Positions 18,515 through 27,400 of a stretch of 40,470 bases of DNA are shown piece by piece (positions within the stretch are counted from its first letter, which is position 1; each line of letters begins with the position of its first letter). Origin of the DNA: Verrucomicrobiota bacterium (lineage in GTDB: Bacteria; Verrucomicrobiota; Verrucomicrobiia; Limisphaerales; UBA8199); contig PSRM01000324.1 of the NCBI GenBank assembly GCA_003176045.1, positions 1 through 40,470 on the forward strand, read 5' to 3'. The translations under genes were made by a program, and so were the position numbers. The notes beneath the pieces are model-generated. The model ran no database searches. It had not been told where the DNA came from and worked only from the letters and a program-made list of their open reading frames with translations.

Positions 18515-19182
18515 AGCAGAGCCTCCACATACGCCAGGTCCTCCGGGCGCGTGACTTTGGGATTGGGGGCGGCGCTGGCGACCAGCCTGACGGGTTGGCC
18601 GATGGCCTCACACGCGGCGGTATCGTCGGTGACGTGGAGTTCCCTGCGGCGCACTTCGGCCAAAGCGCGACGGATGACCGATGCTTGAAACGTTTGCGGT
18701 GTCTGCACCGCCCACAGCCGCGAGCGGTCCAGCGTCCGAGCGATGAGTTGGCCATCGTTCGATTCCTTTACGGTATCAGCCATGGGCTGCGCGGCCACGG
18801 CCGCACCAATTTCGCGCGCGGCGTGGATCGTTGCCTCAATGAGCTTTTCGCCGGTGCACGGGCGCGCTCCATCCTGAATGGCCACAATGTCTGCAGCCGC
18901 GGAGATGGCTTCGAGGCCGTTCCAGACCGAATCCTGCCGTTCGGGGCCGCCGGCTACCAGTTTGAAGCTCTTTCGAAGGCCAAATCTCCTGGCCAGTTCG
19001 AAAAAGGTTTCTCGCGCGTCCTCGCGGACGACCAGGACAATTTCGTCAATGCAGTCCGCGTTCTCGAATCGGCGCCATGTGTGAGCAACGATAGGCGCGC
19101 CATCCACCTCGATGAACAGCTTGTCCAGACCGGGGCCCATGCGCGTGCCACGTCCGGCGGCGACTATGATGGAACTGACCAC
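18499..19182 (-). CDS. ispD: 2-C-methyl-D-erythritol 4-phosphate cytidylyltransferase
   Basis: About 227 residues from a GTG at 19182 (VVSSIIVAAGRGTRMG), the normal family length. A longer frame reaches an ATG at 19293, but its extra 37 residues (LFTLPTLDTLDTLSTLP) are translated repeat DNA, so I reject it. IspD couples MEP to CTP in the non-mevalonate isoprenoid pathway. Visible motifs are the nucleotide-binding AAGRGTRMG...DKLF, AGGPERQDSV, IQDGARPC, and TDDTAACEA. No ispF is fused or adjacent. The final residues come from a heptamer repeat. Confidence 0.92.
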   Translation of the reverse strand: MVSSIIVAAGRGTRMGPGLDKLFIEVDGAPIVAHTWRRFENADCIDEIVLVVREDARETFFELARRFGLRKSFKLVAGGPERQDSVWNGLEAISAAADIVAIQDGARPCTGEKLIEATIHAAREIGAAVAAQPMADTVKESNDGQLIARTLDRSRLWAVQTPQTFQASVIRRALAEVRRRELHVTDDTAACEAIGQPVRLVASAAPNPKVTRPEDLAYVEALLKRET

Positions 19183-19408
19183 GCGAGGGAGTGTAGAGAG
19201 TGTGTCGAGCGTGTCGAGCGTGGGGAGCGTGAAGAGCGTGAAGCGGCGACTTGCTGTCAGGTGGAAGCGCCCCGACAAAAAGTGATTTTTCAATGGCCTG
19301 GATTTGGTCCGATGCGCCGCGTGAGGGTACGCGGCCTACAAGGGCGCAGCAGTGACCTCTCATTAGCACCGTGGTTTTAGCCCGGTGTAGGAGATGATCG
19401 AGGCGGGC

Positions 19409-19428
19409 AAGCCGTTTTAACGGCTTTT
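19409..19428 (-). terminator. Terminator-like hairpin after the Gly-Gly protein gene
   Basis: The 8-bp stem AAGCCGTT/AACGGCTT (19409-19416 with 19419-19426) has A and T residues on both flanks, so it could work on either strand. It lies about 250 bp past the leftward stop at 19684. It may be just one of the interspersed palindromes. Confidence 0.35.
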
Positions 19429-19438
19429 GGACCAAAGG

Positions 19439-19463
19439 GGTAAACTGTTTGAAACAGTTTACC
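19439..19463. repeat. Perfect palindrome, 12-bp arms
   Basis: GGTAAACTGTTT and AAACAGTTTACC flank a single G. It is A/T-rich, unlike most palindromes in the window. An operator for ispD or a repeat are both possible. Confidence 0.6.
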
Positions 19464-19632
19464 GGCCCGCAGCGCTTCCACTGAAATGCATCACTAGGCT
19501 GAATGCATTCTTGAAGTCCATAAGACTCTCTCAGTCAAGAATCTCCGCCATAAATACTGCGGGTCGCATACAAAGGATGCGATGAGGCTTTCTGCTTTCT
19601 GTTCTCTGTCCTCTGTTCTCTGTCCTCCGAAT

Positions 19633-19657
19633 AGAGCCTCGTCACCTCGGCTGCTAC
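19633..19657 (+). repeat. AGAGCCTCGTCACC element
   Basis: A 25-nt sequence that differs by one base from copies at 208-232 and 23133-23157 and has an inverted copy at 23075-23097. Confidence 0.85.
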
Positions 19658-19683
19658 CGTGTGTCGAGCGCGTTGCCCTCCTC

Positions 19684-20079
19684 TCAACCGCCCACCAACG
19701 GCACCAGCTTCACGAAAGAAACCTCGGTATCCACCTTGATCTCAAATTCCTGGTCCAGGCTCTCCGCCTGCTTGTCGCCGACTAATAAGAAAAAGCCGTT
19801 GCGCCCGAACGCATCGAGAGCGCGGTGGTATTGCTCCTGCCAGTCAATCTGGCGCCGGGCCTTGAGTTTGTAGCCATTGAGCACCCGTTCCGCGTTCGTG
19901 GGCTCGACGAGGCCGCGGAAGTATTCGGGCTGCTTTTGATTGTAATCCTGAACTTCCTGGTAGATGCGCGCGCGGATCAATTCGCGCACGGTCATGTGCT
20001 CGGTAAGACAATCCAGTGTGAACGTGTTTGTCTTCTTGCCGGCCGCCGTTTCGTCGTGGATGGTTAATGTAGCAGGCAT
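19684..20079 (-). CDS. Small ubiquitin-like (beta-grasp) candidate ending in Gly-Gly
   Basis: About 131 residues from the ATG at 20079 (MPATLTIHDETAAG); the frame upstream runs into repeats. I do not recognise a named family. The layout resembles ubiquitin: a first strand (ATLTIHDE), a second strand (TFTLDCLTEHMTV), a helix (VRELIRARIYQEVQDYN), and a C-terminal part in which FFLLVGDKQAESLDQEFEI parallels ubiquitin LIFAGKQLEDGRTLSDYNI, followed by TEVSFVKLVPLVGG against STLHLVLRLRGG. The VPLVGG end also recalls ThiS/MoaD. An insert of about 35 residues sits in the middle. No E1, E2 or JAB-peptidase gene is in the window. It could be a protein tag, a sulfur carrier, or a beta-grasp protein whose Gly-Gly is chance. 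A DUF4132-type fragment lies 2 kb away. Confidence 0.6.
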   Translation of the reverse strand: MPATLTIHDETAAGKKTNTFTLDCLTEHMTVRELIRARIYQEVQDYNQKQPEYFRGLVEPTNAERVLNGYKLKARRQIDWQEQYHRALDAFGRNGFFLLVGDKQAESLDQEFEIKVDTEVSFVKLVPLVGG

Positions 20080-20397
20080 ACCTGCTGTATAGCAGTTCTT
20101 GCTGATGGATTCAACCGGGATCGCAAGGACGCAGGGGCCTGGGGGGCCTGGGGCGCACTTCAGATTCTTAGCGTGGCATCGCACGTAGCGCAGATTTCTA
20201 ATCTGCTGTATCGCAGTGCTTCCAGCTTGCGAAGCGTTCGTGCGGTCGGCCGATTGGAAATCGGCGATACAGCAGGTTGGAAACCTGCGCTACTTTTCCG
20301 ATGGCTTTCCAGCTGCCCGATGGAGCCGGGCTGAAAAGCCCGGCTCACCGGCAGCCTGGAAAGGCTGCCCTACTTCACAGTAGTTCTGTCTGCGCCA
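20080..20397. other. Palindrome-rich gap upstream of the Gly-Gly protein gene
   Basis: It contains an inverted repeat (20185-20293) and hairpins GCCGGGCTGAAAAGCCCGGC (about 20325-20344) and GGCAGCCTGGAAAGGCTGCC (about 20350-20370). No gene is seen. Confidence 0.7.
20185..20293. repeat. Inverted-repeat element with imperfect 30-nt arms
   Basis: GTAGCGCAGATTTCTAATCT begins the left arm (20185-20214) and the right arm (20264-20293) is its reverse complement with a few changes. The arms carry further inner palindromes (GCAGGTTGGAAACCTGC and CCGATTGGAAATCGG). Structure and size match the other interspersed elements, but the end sequence is different. Confidence 0.8.
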
Positions 20398-21555
20398 CTA
20401 AGCCGCATCCGCCGCCTGGGCGAGTTGCGTGAGTGTCGCGAAGAATTGGGACGATTGGCCGACGAACAGGCCTGTCCGCGTCAGGAAGTTGACTGCGCCC
20501 ATGGCCGCGCCCTCGGTTTCGGTAGGACGGACGATCGAGCAGACGGGGAACTTCCTGTCCAGGAACACGGTTGGCTCGGGCATAATGAGATTCGTTTGGA
20601 ACGTTTCGCCTCCAAACGGCGGCGAATTCAGATCGGGAAATACAAGGCCATTGGTGGGGTCGGTTAACGGCGGTGCATTGCCAGCTTTATCCTGCCAGGT
20701 CTGGAAGTGCATCGCCTCAGTCGGGCCAATGCTCAGGAGGATGCGCAACACTTCCGGGTGAGTGACCCGCTGCGCAAGAGATGGATAGAGACTGGTCCCG
20801 CCTTGTTCGATCATGGCAAAATGAAAGCCGGCGGTGTTTGCTATGGCCTGAAGATGTGTAGAGGGCTTCTTTTTCGTTGAGCCGGCTGTGTCGGCATCGG
20901 TGCGCGGAATTGCCGGGAACTGGCCTTGGACCAGTCCCGGCACGGCTTGCGGGAAGGTATCGCCAAAATCCGGGTTCTTCGAGCCGCTGCGGTAACGCGT
21001 CCACCAACTGGTATCCACGCTCAGTTGCATCAGATTGGTGAGCCGGCCGATCTGCTGCGCGCCGCTGGCCTGGCTGCTGGGCAAAGTGCGGAAGCGATCC
21101 AAACTCACTGGAGCCACGCCGTTTGCCTGCAGGTAAGCATTGATGAAATCAAAATGCGTGAATTCATCCTCCGTGTTGTCGTGAACGTATTGCGCCATAT
21201 CCGAATCGAGCACCGAGAGCGCGGTGGAATACAAGGCATTGCCGGTTCCACCGGGAACTTCGCTGTCTTGAATGCCGCCGAATTCGTTGTATTGCTGCCA
21301 GGCATCGGTCTCGATGATTTCGGCCGCCGCCAGAAAGCGCAAAATCGCTGCGTCACCTGGCGTGAGTCCGCCTGCACCTTTTGCTCTCCATGGAGTCAGG
21401 CTGACTGCCGCAGCTCCGGCTCCGGCCACGAGGCCCTTAACTAAGAAAGAGCGCCGATTCACGCTTGATGTCCGAAGTGCATCGTTACCGTCCTTCGTGG
21501 TTGCCCGGGTAGCTCCTTCGATTGAATTCACCGATCCAGTTTTCATGCTATTCAT
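20398..21555 (-). CDS. Tat-exported ferritin-like domain protein
   Basis: About 385 residues; I take the ATG at 21555, which is preceded by a purine-rich AAGGAAAGGAATG stretch, over a start 12 codons upstream. A twin-arginine signal NRRSFLVKG (about residues 33-41) and an alanine-rich hydrophobic stretch indicate Tat export. A ferritin-like four-helix region follows (about 62-200), with AAEIIETDAWQQYNE, NTEDEFTHFDFINAYL and later IGPTEAMHFQTW carrying Glu/His residues suited to a di-iron site. Proteins of this ferritin-like (PF13668-type) group are periplasmic or wall-associated and mostly uncharacterised; some are stress or desiccation linked. Stands alone, leftward, between repeat-filled gaps. 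Confidence 0.8.
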   Translation of the reverse strand: MNSMKTGSVNSIEGATRATTKDGNDALRTSSVNRRSFLVKGLVAGAGAAAVSLTPWRAKGAGGLTPGDAAILRFLAAAEIIETDAWQQYNEFGGIQDSEVPGGTGNALYSTALSVLDSDMAQYVHDNTEDEFTHFDFINAYLQANGVAPVSLDRFRTLPSSQASGAQQIGRLTNLMQLSVDTSWWTRYRSGSKNPDFGDTFPQAVPGLVQGQFPAIPRTDADTAGSTKKKPSTHLQAIANTAGFHFAMIEQGGTSLYPSLAQRVTHPEVLRILLSIGPTEAMHFQTWQDKAGNAPPLTDPTNGLVFPDLNSPPFGGETFQTNLIMPEPTVFLDRKFPVCSIVRPTETEGAAMGAVNFLTRTGLFVGQSSQFFATLTQLAQAADAA

Positions 21556-21743
21556 AATCCAACATTCCTTTCCTTTTACTACGTCCCGCACCTCGTTCGA
21601 TATAAAGTGGGAGGAGCGAGTCGGCGCCTTGTTCCAGGCGCGGCAACGGACGGCTTCGCGTTCACTACCCGGGAGCGCGCTGGCCGGGCCCGCGTGTCAG
21701 GAACCAGTTGCTCTGGCCGGCAGGATGCGCTAATAGTCCTAGA

Positions 21744-22088
21744 TTGAATGTCATCAATTTCATTGTTCCCTACCGTTACGAGGGCATGTGGGTGTTCGAT
21801 GATCCGGGTGTTGGTCTGGACAAGGAACCGTTCGTTTCGGGCGCGGACACAATGATTGATGTTCTGGTGCGAGACATCCCAAACGCAGAGAAGGGTTTTC
21901 GGCTGCTGTTTTCACAGACACCATTTCCTGGATATTCAAACAAACTTGAATGGCGCCGGGAAGAATATGGCGGCAACTGGTATTTCTCTCCTGAGTTCAA
22001 CATGGAAGGCTGGTTATGCCCGGCCCTATTTAAGTATTTCGATCAGGCCCCAAAGGAAATCTATGTGAAGGCAGAGCCGAAGGGCTAA
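21744..22088 (+). CDS. DUF6717-like small protein
   Basis: About 114 residues from a TTG at 21744, which gives LNVINFIVPYRYEGMWVFDD; an in-frame TTG 12 codons earlier is a less natural start. Phrases such as GLDKEPFVSGAD, LLFSQTPFPGY and EGWLCPALFKYFDQAP are, as I remember them, characteristic of DUF6717, a family of unknown function. It is soluble, acidic, with no signal peptide. Its stop is only 9 bp from the stop of the convergent gene. Confidence 0.65.
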   Translation: MNVINFIVPYRYEGMWVFDDPGVGLDKEPFVSGADTMIDVLVRDIPNAEKGFRLLFSQTPFPGYSNKLEWRREEYGGNWYFSPEFNMEGWLCPALFKYFDQAPKEIYVKAEPKG

Positions 22089-22097
22089 GTCATGGTT

Positions 22098-22730
22098 TCA
22101 TCGCGCATCAATCTGCCGAGTGATCGAAGGGTCTGTAATTTTCGAATCCTCCGCCAGCAGAAAAGCCTTGGAAAGAATAAGCGAGAGCATGGCGTCGCCT
22201 TCGAATGGAAGGATCACATCCCAGGAGTTTGGTGTAATCCTGCGGTCGGCCACGACGCAGAGATATTGGCTAGTCGGCTCCATGATGATGTTGCCGCTCC
22301 CGAAGTGAATGCGATAGGTGCGCTTCTGTCCACGAACGACCAGGAACCGATCCTCGAACGAACAAACACTGGCAATCTTTAGTTTTGGCACGAGTCCTTC
22401 AAGCGCGGCTCGCCTCGTCTGTGCGCTGAGGCCCAGTTCGCCGAACGCAAAATGGTGCCAATAATCCCTATGCCGCGCCTCGGGACCTCCATCCTGCCAG
22501 GTCGTATCGTTCCCGACCGAGGCAACGCCCACGAACAGATCCACATCCCTCATTGCTTCGCTGAAAATGAGCGCGGGCACCTCCGGCAACGGACTTGGTT
22601 CCCCGCTTGTTCCACGATAGAAGCGGACCTGGTCCGTCGAGATATATCGCACACCGCCGGAATCGCCATGCTCCTCACCAATCGCATTGACCCAGAACTC
22701 GATCCGCCATTCTTCTGGCAATTCGCGCAT
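22098..22730 (-). CDS. C-terminal part of a DUF4132-class protein (DUF7737-like), probably a remnant
   Basis: About 210 residues. The run VPALIFSEAMRDVDLFVGVA, then VGNDTTWQDGG, DRFLVVRGQKRTYRIHFGSG, NIIMEPTSQYLCVV and LPFEGDAMLSLILSKAFLLA matches the extreme C-terminus of the very large DUF4132/DUF5724 proteins (relatives of E. coli MolR/YehI), a segment I believe is catalogued as DUF7737. The usual 800 or more residues before it are absent. The frame stays open upstream to a stop at 22851-22853 but has no usable start before the ATG at 22730. A truncated relic or a stand-alone domain are both possible; I favour a relic. Confidence 0.65.
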   Translation of the reverse strand: MRELPEEWRIEFWVNAIGEEHGDSGGVRYISTDQVRFYRGTSGEPSPLPEVPALIFSEAMRDVDLFVGVASVGNDTTWQDGGPEARHRDYWHHFAFGELGLSAQTRRAALEGLVPKLKIASVCSFEDRFLVVRGQKRTYRIHFGSGNIIMEPTSQYLCVVADRRITPNSWDVILPFEGDAMLSLILSKAFLLAEDSKITDPSITRQIDAR

Positions 22731-23271
22731 AGCTGCATCTCCACCACCCCCGTCCCTCGAGCAAGGAGAAGCAGCTCTTCCCAGCCAGCGCGGGAACCGG
22801 CTGCGCTTTGGGCCAAGGGCTCTTTCAACGCGGTCATCCAGCCGCCGTCTTCAACAAGATCGAGGGATTTATCGGGAAATGTAATCTGAGAGGCTTCCAT
22901 TTCGTTCCGAGTGGACCCAACTGTAATCGCGTGTTTTCTGGTTCGTGTAAAGCACAAAGGCCTGTGGCGCATCCTTTCGGCCTGTCGCGCAGAGCAACGA
23001 TCCAACTCGCACGACAGAGTCGTGCGCTCCGCCCGCCATTACTGAGGAGCCGTGAAAAAATCCAAAACCCATTTAGCAGCCAAGGTAACGAGGCTCTGAA
23101 ATCCTTGTCCACGAGCAGGTTACAAAATTATTAGAGCCTCGTTACCTCGGCTGCTACAATTATTTCACACCTTCTGAGGCATTACGCTCCGCGTGCTTTT
23201 GGCGCTTTTGGCGTTGTCCGATTTTGCACGAGAATGTTAAAGTGGCAGCCCGATACACCGGCGGATTTTTT
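22731..23271. other. Degraded or non-coding stretch upstream of the ligase gene
   Basis: A leftward frame from about 22900 (MEASQITFPDKSLDLVEDGG) overlaps the previous gene in another frame and is not recognisable; it may be debris of the missing DUF4132 body. Further right are a GCACGACAGAGTCGTGC palindrome (about 23018-23034) and an inverted repeat (23075-23157). No confident gene. Confidence 0.45.
23075..23157. repeat. Inverted pair of AGAGCCTCGTTACC elements
   Basis: The right arm (23133-23157) and an inverted left arm (23075-23097, one mismatch) flank 35 nt. Single copies occur at 208-232 and 19633-19657, making this a four-copy family in the window. Confidence 0.85.
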
Positions 23272-24309
23272 ATGCCTGATCTAGATGACGGACAAACGGT
23301 TGAAATGCAAGGCTCGGGGGCCAAGCCTTACATCCTCAAGAACACCGGCGGAGTTTATTCGTGCAGTTGTCCCGCATGGCGGAATCAATCCATCGCCATC
23401 GAGAAACGCACTTGCAAGCATCTTCGAAAATTGCGCGGTGAGGCTGCGGAAGAGGCGCGCATCGGCGGCGCGCTGCCACAGCGTCCCGCGAAGGCGAGCG
23501 CCGAGGGCGATGGTGAGGACGGCGCAGGCCCACCGCTGCTACTGGCTGAGAGGTGGGACAACGCGACCGATCTGTCAAACTGGTGGATGAGCGAGAAACT
23601 GGATGGCGTGCGCGCATACTGGGACGGCAAGCAGTTCCTCTCGCGCCAGGGCAACATCTATCACGCGCCCGATTGGTTCATCGAAGGGCTTCCTGCTGTG
23701 CCGCTCGATGGCGAGTTGTGGATTGATCGCAGGAAATTCCAACGAACCGTCAGCATCGTGCGGCGTCAGGACAAGAGCGAATTGTGGAACGAAGTCCGCT
23801 TCCTCATCTTCGATGCGCCGGCTGCCAACGGAGCGTTTGAGGAACGACTCGCATTTTTGAAAGACGCGCTGGCGAAAGGCGGGGGGAAATTTGCAGGGCA
23901 ACATACGCACGAGCGCTGCAAAGACCTGGAATCATTGCGCGCCGAGTTGGCGCGCATCGAATCGCTCGGAGGCGAGGGCTTGATGCTGCGCCAGCCAGGA
24001 TCGAAATACGTCGCCGGACGTTCCTCGACTCTCCTCAAGGTGAAAAGCTTCCGCGATGCCGAGGCTGTCGTTGTTGGGCATCAAGCTGGTTCCGGCAGGC
24101 ACAAAGGACGCCTGGGTGCGTTGCTGGTCCGCTTGCCGAACGGCACCGATTTCGCCATCGGCACCGGTTTCAGCGACCGCGAGCGGGAGAATCCTCCGGC
24201 TGTGGGCGCAACCGTGACCTTTCGCTATCAGGAACTCTCCGAAGCCGGCGTGCCACGCTTCCCAAGCTGGGTTGGCCTCCGCCATGACTCCGCTCATAAA
24301 GCGCTTTGA
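23272..24309 (+). CDS. ATP-dependent DNA ligase with N-terminal SWIM zinc finger
   Basis: About 345 residues. The ATG at 23272 (MPDLDDGQTVEMQG) is preferred to a TTG at 23224. Residues 29-52 form a SWIM zinc finger, CxC...CxH (C31, C33, C48, H50). After a linker comes a nucleotidyltransferase domain: motif I SEKLDGVRAYWDG with adenylated K109, PLDGELW (E148), RFLIFDAP, GGEGLMLRQP (E235) and LLKVK (K256/K258), then an OB fold (263-345). This is the compact Lig E-like catalytic core without a DNA-binding domain; the SWIM finger may substitute for one. There is no signal peptide, unlike periplasmic Lig E. No Ku or primase gene is near. Probably a nick-sealing repair ligase. Confidence 0.88.
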   Translation: MPDLDDGQTVEMQGSGAKPYILKNTGGVYSCSCPAWRNQSIAIEKRTCKHLRKLRGEAAEEARIGGALPQRPAKASAEGDGEDGAGPPLLLAERWDNATDLSNWWMSEKLDGVRAYWDGKQFLSRQGNIYHAPDWFIEGLPAVPLDGELWIDRRKFQRTVSIVRRQDKSELWNEVRFLIFDAPAANGAFEERLAFLKDALAKGGGKFAGQHTHERCKDLESLRAELARIESLGGEGLMLRQPGSKYVAGRSSTLLKVKSFRDAEAVVVGHQAGSGRHKGRLGALLVRLPNGTDFAIGTGFSDRERENPPAVGATVTFRYQELSEAGVPRFPSWVGLRHDSAHKAL

Positions 24310-24449
24310 GTGATCCCTCCTCAACAACTCGCGCAAACAGAACCTCCTTTTCGGGTTGCGTTCCGGGTCTTGTTCCGGGTTTTCCTTCGGTAAAATGCGG
24401 TCTGCTCGGGTGTTCCGGGTCTTTTGGGGGGATAACCCCTGTCCACCAG

Positions 24450-27400
24450 CTATGGCAAATACAATGCTCGATAAAACCCACTGGTGCCGTTGGTCGTGCC
24501 GGTACCGGTGAACTGCCAGACTCCAGTGGAGTCCGAGGTATTTGTCGAAATGTTTTGCCAAAGGATGGGGGCAACCAGCGAGGGCGTGAATTGCAGGGCG
24601 TATTGATAGCCAGGGATGCCGGAAAAGCTAAGCGTGGTACTGCCGTTGGCGTTCCTCCGCACTGAGGAAAAAGCATCCCGCTGGTTGGTATAAGCACCGC
24701 TCAGGGCGAAAACGGCAGCACATGCGCTGGAATCATTTCCACTACCGAAGCCTAGGTCAACGCTGGTGACAGGACTGTTTGTATTCCAGACGCCGATGTC
24801 CACGGACAATAATCGCCGACCATTTGCCGATGTGTCGAGGTTTCCATTAGCGACATCTACCCGCCCATTGGCGGCCCATGCGGTGATACCGCTTCCGAAC
24901 CAATCGGGAGAGACGAACGTGCCGGACTCGGTTGTCGTGTCGCTATGATGCACTGTGTAGTTGATATTGCCTGGACCGTGGCCCGCCGCGGTGAGGAATG
25001 AAAGCGCCCAAAAAGTATTGGGCGTGGCTAGAGTGATAGTGTGATTGTTCGAGGCATCCACGTAGCAGACGTCGTTTCCGACGTACGTGGGCGCCATTTT
25101 GTAGTGATGATCGCTTTGCGATTGGCTGGTGAATGCTGACCCGACGAATGGCACTCCTGTTCCGGGAGCAAAGGATGGCGTGGTGCTGTAACCCACTTCG
25201 TACCAGGACGCCCCCAGGTTGGCCGTTCCGCTGTCCATCGAGGCAGTGGTATAACTCTGCCCCACGAAGTGCTGCGCGCCGGCCTCTATCACCATGTCCT
25301 GGTTGTAGCCGGTGAACGAGATTGGGCTGAAGCCGCCGCCTGTGGAGCCGCTGAGTGCGAATAGGCAAGTATTTCCTCCGGAAGCGTAGATTAACGCAAT
25401 GCTCGTTACTGGGCTGCTCGTATTGGTTAACGCAATGTCCTCCGAGAGCAGATAAGGGAAACTGCCCGCGCCATAAATCTGGAAGCTGCGGCTGGCTGCG
25501 TCCACGCGCCCGCCCACGGTCAGGGCTATTGTGCTGCTGGCAAACCAATCCGGGACAGTGAGACTGCCGATTTCAGATGTCCCATCGGCATGATTCACTA
25601 CGTAGTTGTTCACCGCGGGGCCGTAGCCTGCGCTAGCCAAAAACGACAGGCCTGAACAGGCCGTTGGTGTTGTGAGGTTGAGAATCGCGCTGGACACCGC
25701 CGAGTTAATCAAAACTGCGTTATTGGCAGTGTAGCTCGAAGGCATCTTGTAGGAGTGATCAGACTGGGCGGAGCTTGTGATGGTTGAGCCGGCGGGCGGG
25801 AGTCCGATCGTGTTGTCAGCGGCATAATATCCGCGCTCGAACCACGTATTCAGCGTATTGGAGGTCCCGCTATCCACGCTGGCACTCGTGGCTGCAACCA
25901 AGGCCTCCTTTTCAATGATCATATCGAAGTTGTAGCTGTCAGCGGTGATCGGGACCGGCGAGATGCCGTACACACTCAGGGCCCCGGGATTTGTCACGAC
26001 CGTCAAATGGGCCAACGGACTGGTCGCGGTGCCAACGTCGTTGCTGGCAAAGAGGCGGAACAAGTAACCGTTTTGAGAGGGAGAAACGGCGCTGAACGCA
26101 AGCGTTGTGTTTGTCTGTCCCTGTATTGTTGTGAAGGTGGCTCCGCCGTCAGCCGATTGATACCATTGCAGCAGGAGAGGATGAACGCCGGTCACACTGG
26201 CGAGGAAATGCGCCGCCGCGCCCGCGGGCACCGAGACGTTGGTCGTGAGCAAAATAATTTCGGGAGGCGCGATTGTTCCACCATAGAATTGGACGTTCCC
26301 AAAATCCAGATAGCTGCCGTTGTCTGTGCTTCCTGCGATTTGTCCGCCGGTTTTGATAACCTGAATATCCAGCGCCTGATTCGGTTCAACTGAAATAGGA
26401 CTCTCGTAGCTTAGAGTAACCAGGTTGAATGTTCCCGCTGCATTGCCGCCGGCCAGCGCGTCCATATCTGAGCGCGATCCGGAAATTTGCGCGAGGACGT
26501 TGTTGTTGGCAGTCAGGGCAATCTGGTATCCGCCAAAGGTGCCGGAGTTGCGAACGCCGATGGCCACCGTGAGAATATAACGGCTGTGCGGAGCGAGCAT
26601 GGCGGGCAATTGTGCGACCAGTTTGTCACCAGGCGTGTTGCCGTTAAAGAAAGCCACCTGCCGACTGCCCATGTTTGGCAGGATTCCGCCATACGGACCG
26701 TTGTCGTCGGCACCTGTGTAAAAGGTGTGGTCAGGGTTGTAATATCCTGCGCTGCCGCTGGAGCTTTCGACTTCGTTCATGTCAAAAGCTGTCCAACCGA
26801 TCATAGGTGTGAACACAATGGTGCCGTCACTTAGCGGCCCGCCGGCGGTGAAGTCGCCGTTCTTGACCGCTGGTTTGCCGATGCCCAGCACGAGATCCAC
26901 CCATTGGTTGGCGTGGTCGGTTAACCCCGCAGTGTTGAAGTGGATACCGTCGAGTGCGGACACTTCATTTTCCAAATGAAAATCGTCCGTGCGGGCACCG
27001 CGGACGACATTGGTAGTCTTGAAGGCGACTAATCGCTGACCAGCATTGACTTCGCACTCCAGATTGTATGTGCCGCCCGGCAAATACGACGCTTGCGCGA
27101 CGCCCCACGGAATGATCCAGCCCGCATCGGCGCGAGATTGGGCGATGATCGTGTTCAGCATTGCCGCGTACGCCGAGGCCGGCGTTCCCATTTGAGCGTC
27201 GGATTCTCCCTGATGCCACAGGAACGCCTTGAAACCGTAAGCTGGAAAATTCGTCACGCCCGCCTGCAGGGTCGGATAATGCGAATTGGGCGTATTCGGC
27301 AGCCACGTGTCCAGGGCAGTTCCGCCATAGCCGGTGCAGACGATGCCGATCGGCACATGGAGAGCTGTGGCCAGGCGGCTGCCGAAATGCGGCCAGGGCG

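Larger units (their letters stand above)
19183..19683. other. Repeat-rich gap upstream of ispD
   Basis: It holds GTGTCGAGC-type repeats (about 19195-19250), hairpins at 19409-19428 and 19439-19463, TCTGTTC/TCTGTCC heptamers (about 19595-19630) and a copy of the AGAGCCTCGTCACC element (19633-19657). The ispD promoter should lie here but I could not pick it out. No gene is seen. Confidence 0.65.

Noticed and set aside
18499..19293. Longer ispD starting at the ATG at 19293
   Set aside because: The added 37 residues are translated GTGTCGAGC-type repeats; the GTG at 19182 gives the normal family length and N-terminus.
22452..22889. Plus-strand open frame over the DUF4132-type fragment
   Set aside because: The minus strand in this region encodes clearly conserved motifs, so this is its shadow.
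22550..23005. Minus-strand open frame overlapping the DUF4132-type fragment
   Set aside because: It overlaps the fragment by 180 bp in a different frame and I recognise nothing in it. It may preserve debris of the missing gene body, but I could not support it as a gene.
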